Below are positions 61,731 through 64,000 of a DNA stretch of 64,000 nt, one piece after another; the stretch's first letter is position 1, and each line of letters opens with the position of its first letter. The stretch is from positions 1 to 64,000 of the forward strand of contig JAITLK010000003.1 in assembly GCA_031277945.1 (NCBI GenBank), in the 5' to 3' direction. The notes beneath the pieces were generated by a model, which worked only from the letters and a program-made list of their open reading frames with translations, was not told where the DNA came from and did no database searches. Position numbers and translations under genes: made by a program. Source of the DNA: Microbacterium sp. (GTDB taxonomy: Bacteria; Actinomycetota; Actinomycetes; Actinomycetales; Microbacteriaceae).

Positions 61731-62533
61731 CCCGCGGATTCGTCCCGTGGCTCCACCCGGTAGCGGCGCAGTTCGAGCGCGGGATTGAGCTGGCGTACCC
61801 TCTCAAGCTCAGAGCGGTCCAGCGTCGCGATCGCCACGCCCGGCTGGGTGCCGAGGGATGCCAGCACGATGCCGGAGGGGTCGACGATCATGGATCGTCC
61901 CACCCCGATCGGCGGCGTCTGGTCTGCCGCCACGACGAACGCTGTGTTCTCGATCGCCCGCGCCCGGATCAGGGTGCTCCAGTGATCCTCTTTGAGCGGC
62001 CCGCGAACCCACTCCGCGGGGACCACGATGGCATCGGCCCCGGCGTCGAGGAGCACGCGCGCGCTCTCCGGGAAACGCAGGTCGTAGCAGGTCATGAGGC
62101 CGAACGTGAGATCGTCCAGCTGGAACGTCTGCGGCGCGTCGAGAGCACCGGCAGCGATCCGATCGGATTCACGGTCCCCGAAGGCGTCGTACAGGTGCTG
62201 CTTGCGATAGGACGCCTGCACACCACCGGCGTCGACGGCAACCACCGTGTTGTGTACGCGCGTGCCCTCGGCACGCTCGACGAGACCGGCCACGATCCAC
62301 ACGCCGAAACGGTCCGCCAGCCGGGCCAGCTCCCGCGTGAACGGGCCGTCCAGCGACTCGGCGTGGGCGATGAGCGCATCCGTGAAAGGCGTCTCGAACC
62401 ACGCCGCGTACTCGGGAAGCACGACGAGACGGGCGCCGCGTCCCGCCGCGTCCTCGACGAGCCGAGCGATCGATGGAAGATTGTCCTCCGCGCCCGGCGC
62501 GAACTGCGCCACGGCAACCGTCGTCCCTGTCAT
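61727..62533 (-). CDS. carbon-nitrogen hydrolase (nitrilase superfamily)
   Basis: 268 residues from ATG at 62533. Catalytic triad Glu41 (VVLPEYAAWFE), Lys111 (SYRKQHLYDAF) and Cys149 (LMTCYDLRFPE). Amidase branch rather than true nitrilase by the CYDLRFPE motif. In many genomes such an enzyme (omega-amidase) works with a transaminase on alpha-keto acid amides, and here the neighbour is an aminotransferase, though on the other strand. Confidence 0.92.
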   Translation of the reverse strand: MTGTTVAVAQFAPGAEDNLPSIARLVEDAAGRGARLVVLPEYAAWFETPFTDALIAHAESLDGPFTRELARLADRFGVWIVAGLVERAEGTRVHNTVVAVDAGGVQASYRKQHLYDAFGDRESDRIAAGALDAPQTFQLDDLTFGLMTCYDLRFPESARVLLDAGADAIVVPAEWVRGPLKEDHWSTLIRARAIENTAFVVAADQTPPIGVGRSMIVDPSGIVLASLGTQPGVAIATLDRSELERVRQLNPALELRRYRVEPRDESAG

Positions 62534-62667
62534 CGCGTCGCTCCTGGTGTTTGTGGGTCGTTCACGTCGCCGCCAGCCTAGCGAGCCCTTGATGAGGTAG
62601 GGCGAATCGCCCGGGAAGCGCCTCGATGCGTCCCGCCCCTGCGCCACGTGTTAGGCTAGTGATGTGC

Positions 62668-62741
62668 CGCGGGGTGGAGCAGCTCGGTAGCTCGCTGGGC
62701 TCATAACCCAGAGGTCGCAGGTTCAAATCCTGTCCCCGCAA
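62668..62741 (+). tRNA. initiator tRNA-Met (anticodon CAU), copy 1
   Basis: 74 nt. The 5' base C faces A at the top of the acceptor stem (mismatch), and three G-C pairs flank the loop in GGGCTCATAACCC; both mark initiator tRNA. CCA is not encoded. TAGGCT at 62652-62657 is a good -10 element. Confidence 0.96.
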
Positions 62742-62747
62742 CAATGA

Positions 62748-62779
62748 GAAGGCCCCTGATCAACTGATCAGGGGCCTTC
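62748..62779 (+). terminator. terminator after initiator tRNA copy 1
   Basis: Perfect 15 bp stem (62748-62762 with 62765-62779) and a 2 nt gap at the centre, starting 7 bp after the tRNA; the sequence after it is GTCTTCTC. Confidence 0.88.
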
Positions 62780-62865
62780 GTCTTCTCCCGAGTCTTCGGC
62801 AACACGCCCGCTCACAGCCCGCTTTAGGGTTCGATGAACGTCACACGATAAGCTGAATCCCGTGC

Positions 62866-62939
62866 CGCGGGGTGGAGCAGCTCGGTAGCTCGCTGGGCTC
62901 ATAACCCAGAGGTCGCAGGTTCAAATCCTGTCCCCGCAA
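62866..62939 (+). tRNA. initiator tRNA-Met (anticodon CAU), copy 2
   Basis: Identical to copy 1 over all 74 nt, with the same four bases (GTGC) before it. Here CCA follows directly (62940-62942). TAAGCT at 62849-62854 is the likely -10 element. Confidence 0.96.
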
Positions 62940-62945
62940 CCAATC

Positions 62946-62984
62946 AGAGAGGGCCTTCCGCAGAAAATGCGGAAGGCCCTCTCT
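62946..62984 (+). terminator. terminator after initiator tRNA copy 2
   Basis: Perfect 17 bp stem (62946-62962 with 62968-62984) and GAAAA loop. It also faces the convergent ABC exporter gene. Confidence 0.9.
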
Positions 62985-63001
62985 TCGTTCATGCGGCTCG
63001 A

Positions 63002-64000
63002 TCACCCACCCGCGGGTGCGCCGATACGCCATTCGCTCGCCGCGTCCTGCTCTCGCCAGAAGGAGGCGAATCGCCCGTTTACGGCCAGAAGAGCATCGAT
63101 TGAGCCGTCCTCGACGATTCGCCCGCCTTCGACAAACACAACCCGATCGGCGGCGCGAATACTGCTGAGGCGGTGGGCGACGATGATGCGGGTGCGCCGA
63201 ATCGGATCGTCGGAAAGGGCTGCGGCGACCGCCGCCTCGTTCTCGCTGTCCAGCGCGCTGGTGGCTTCATCTACGAGGAGCACCGGTGCAGGCTTGAGCA
63301 GAGCTCGAGCGATCGAGACCCGTTGCCGTTCGCCCCCGGACAGACCACTGCCGGCTTCGCCGACGCGGCTCTCCCAACCGTCAGAGAGACGCGCGACGAT
63401 GCGATCCACTCGGGCCAGGGCGGCCACGCGCTCCAGACTCCGTTCGTCCGCGTCCGGCGCACCGACCAGGATGTTCTCTCGAATCGTGCCCTCAAACAGG
63501 TACGGATGTTGGAAGACGACGCTGGCCATCGCGCGACGGGCCGCGATGTCCAGTTCCGCCGCGTCGGCACCGTCGACGAGGATCCGGCCCGCCGTCGGGC
63601 GATGGAGCCCCGCCACGAGGGCGAGGACGGTGCTCTTGCCCGAGCCCGACGGGCCGACGATGGCTGTCGTGGTACCCGGTTCGAGGTCGAGATCGAAGTG
63701 CTCGAGCACCGTCTCCCCCTCGCCGTAGCGGAAGGCGACATCGCGCAGTTCGATCCGTGGGGCGGCCGAGGGCACGTCGGCACGTGCTCCCGCCTGATCG
63801 ATCGGAGCGTCCAGCACTGCGCGGATGCGGTGCAGCACGCCGATGGCCCCCTCGATCCCGGGCGACAGTTCGGCGAGCGATGTGAAGGGCTCGAGGAAGC
63901 GGACGATGACGACGATCAGGGCGATCGCCTGTGGAGCGCTGAGGTCCCCGCGAAGGGTGAGCATCACCGTCGTTCCGGCCAGCAGCAGGAGAGCGAGCTG
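63002..64000 (-). CDS. ABC exporter with fused ATPase, N-terminal part beyond the window
   Basis: The last 333 codons of a longer gene are present; the frame stays open to position 64000. The visible start is the last membrane helices of an ABC type I exporter (IALIVVIVRFLEPFTSL). The ATPase domain follows: Walker A GPSGSGKST, Q-loop VFQHPYLFEG, signature LSGGERQR, Walker B VLLVDEATSALD, switch His in IIVAHRLSS. Likely half of a heterodimeric or siderophore-type exporter; the partner gene would be upstream, outside the window. Confidence 0.92.
   Translation of the reverse strand, partial: QLALLLLAGTTVMLTLRGDLSAPQAIALIVVIVRFLEPFTSLAELSPGIEGAIGVLHRIRAVLDAPIDQAGARADVPSAAPRIELRDVAFRYGEGETVLEHFDLDLEPGTTTAIVGPSGSGKSTVLALVAGLHRPTAGRILVDGADAAELDIAARRAMASVVFQHPYLFEGTIRENILVGAPDADERSLERVAALARVDRIVARLSDGWESRVGEAGSGLSGGERQRVSIARALLKPAPVLLVDEATSALDSENEAAVAAALSDDPIRRTRIIVAHRLSSIRAADRVVFVEGGRIVEDGSIDALLAVNGRFASFWREQDAASEWRIGAPAGG

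Overview
The window is high-GC chromosomal DNA from an actinobacterium, most likely Microbacteriaceae and probably Microbacterium. The family-level call rests on gene content (prfB-ftsE-ftsX-smpB order, DUF3039, Tad pilus genes, Ku/LigD end joining) and on a tmRNA that encodes the actinobacterial-type tag ANAKRTDFALAA. The species cannot be read from the sequence.

Layout. 1-347 is the tmRNA gene (minus strand, 3' end beyond the left edge). 502-4020 holds a SIMPL protein, an M20 peptidase and an MFS transporter. 4077-7875 (minus) is smpB, ftsX, ftsE, prfB. 7975-9282 is a second MFS transporter. 9367-10700 (minus) is the pseudopilin part of a Tad pilus locus. 10689-27130 is a complete-looking 16.44 kb prophage. 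27237-32945 is a CitA/CitB-type two-component system with a TctCBA tripartite tricarboxylate transporter. 33.0-35.7 kb (minus) has two small proteins and a LuxR-type response regulator with its kinase. 35807-38756 (minus) is tadC-tadB-tadA. 38.9-43.1 kb has tRNA-Leu, a DedA protein, and the divergent Ku and LigD genes. 43.1-47.7 kb has a CDF exporter, rdgB, rph, murI and pncB. 47.8-51.6 kb has DUF3039 and an ABC transporter pair whose ATPase carries a very long charged N-terminal extension. 51.8-58.7 kb looks like a teichoic-acid-type cell-wall polymer cluster. 58.8-62.5 kb has an HtrA protease, an aminotransferase and a nitrilase-family amidase. Two identical initiator tRNA genes and the 3' part of an ABC exporter close the window.

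Main result. The prophage sits inside a small pilin-like gene of the Tad locus. Its 5' half (23 codons, ending ESGDVPGW) lies at 27131-27199 and its 3' half (starting VLITIMTAALV) at 10578-10688. Both halves have TGG in the same frame at the join. Joining them restores a 59-residue protein and fixes attL at about 10681-10691 and attR at about 27123-27133. The phage encodes a large serine integrase, a RepA-like ATPase with a C-terminal helix-turn-helix, HNH nuclease, large terminase, portal, a prohead protease fused to the major capsid protein, a short tail module with an SGNH hydrolase and a lectin-like protein, and a holin-like protein. I recognise no endolysin, small terminase, tail assembly chaperone or CI-like repressor.

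The regulatory DNA of the prophage is unusual. It has 12 copies of GTCTCA/TGAGAC in 169 bp between the divergent replication and packaging operons. A roughly 30 bp tandem ACAA promoter/operator element occurs twice, each about 20 bp before a start codon. A cluster of DnaA-box-like TCCACA motifs lies next to attR, in DNA that would sit upstream of int in the circular phage.
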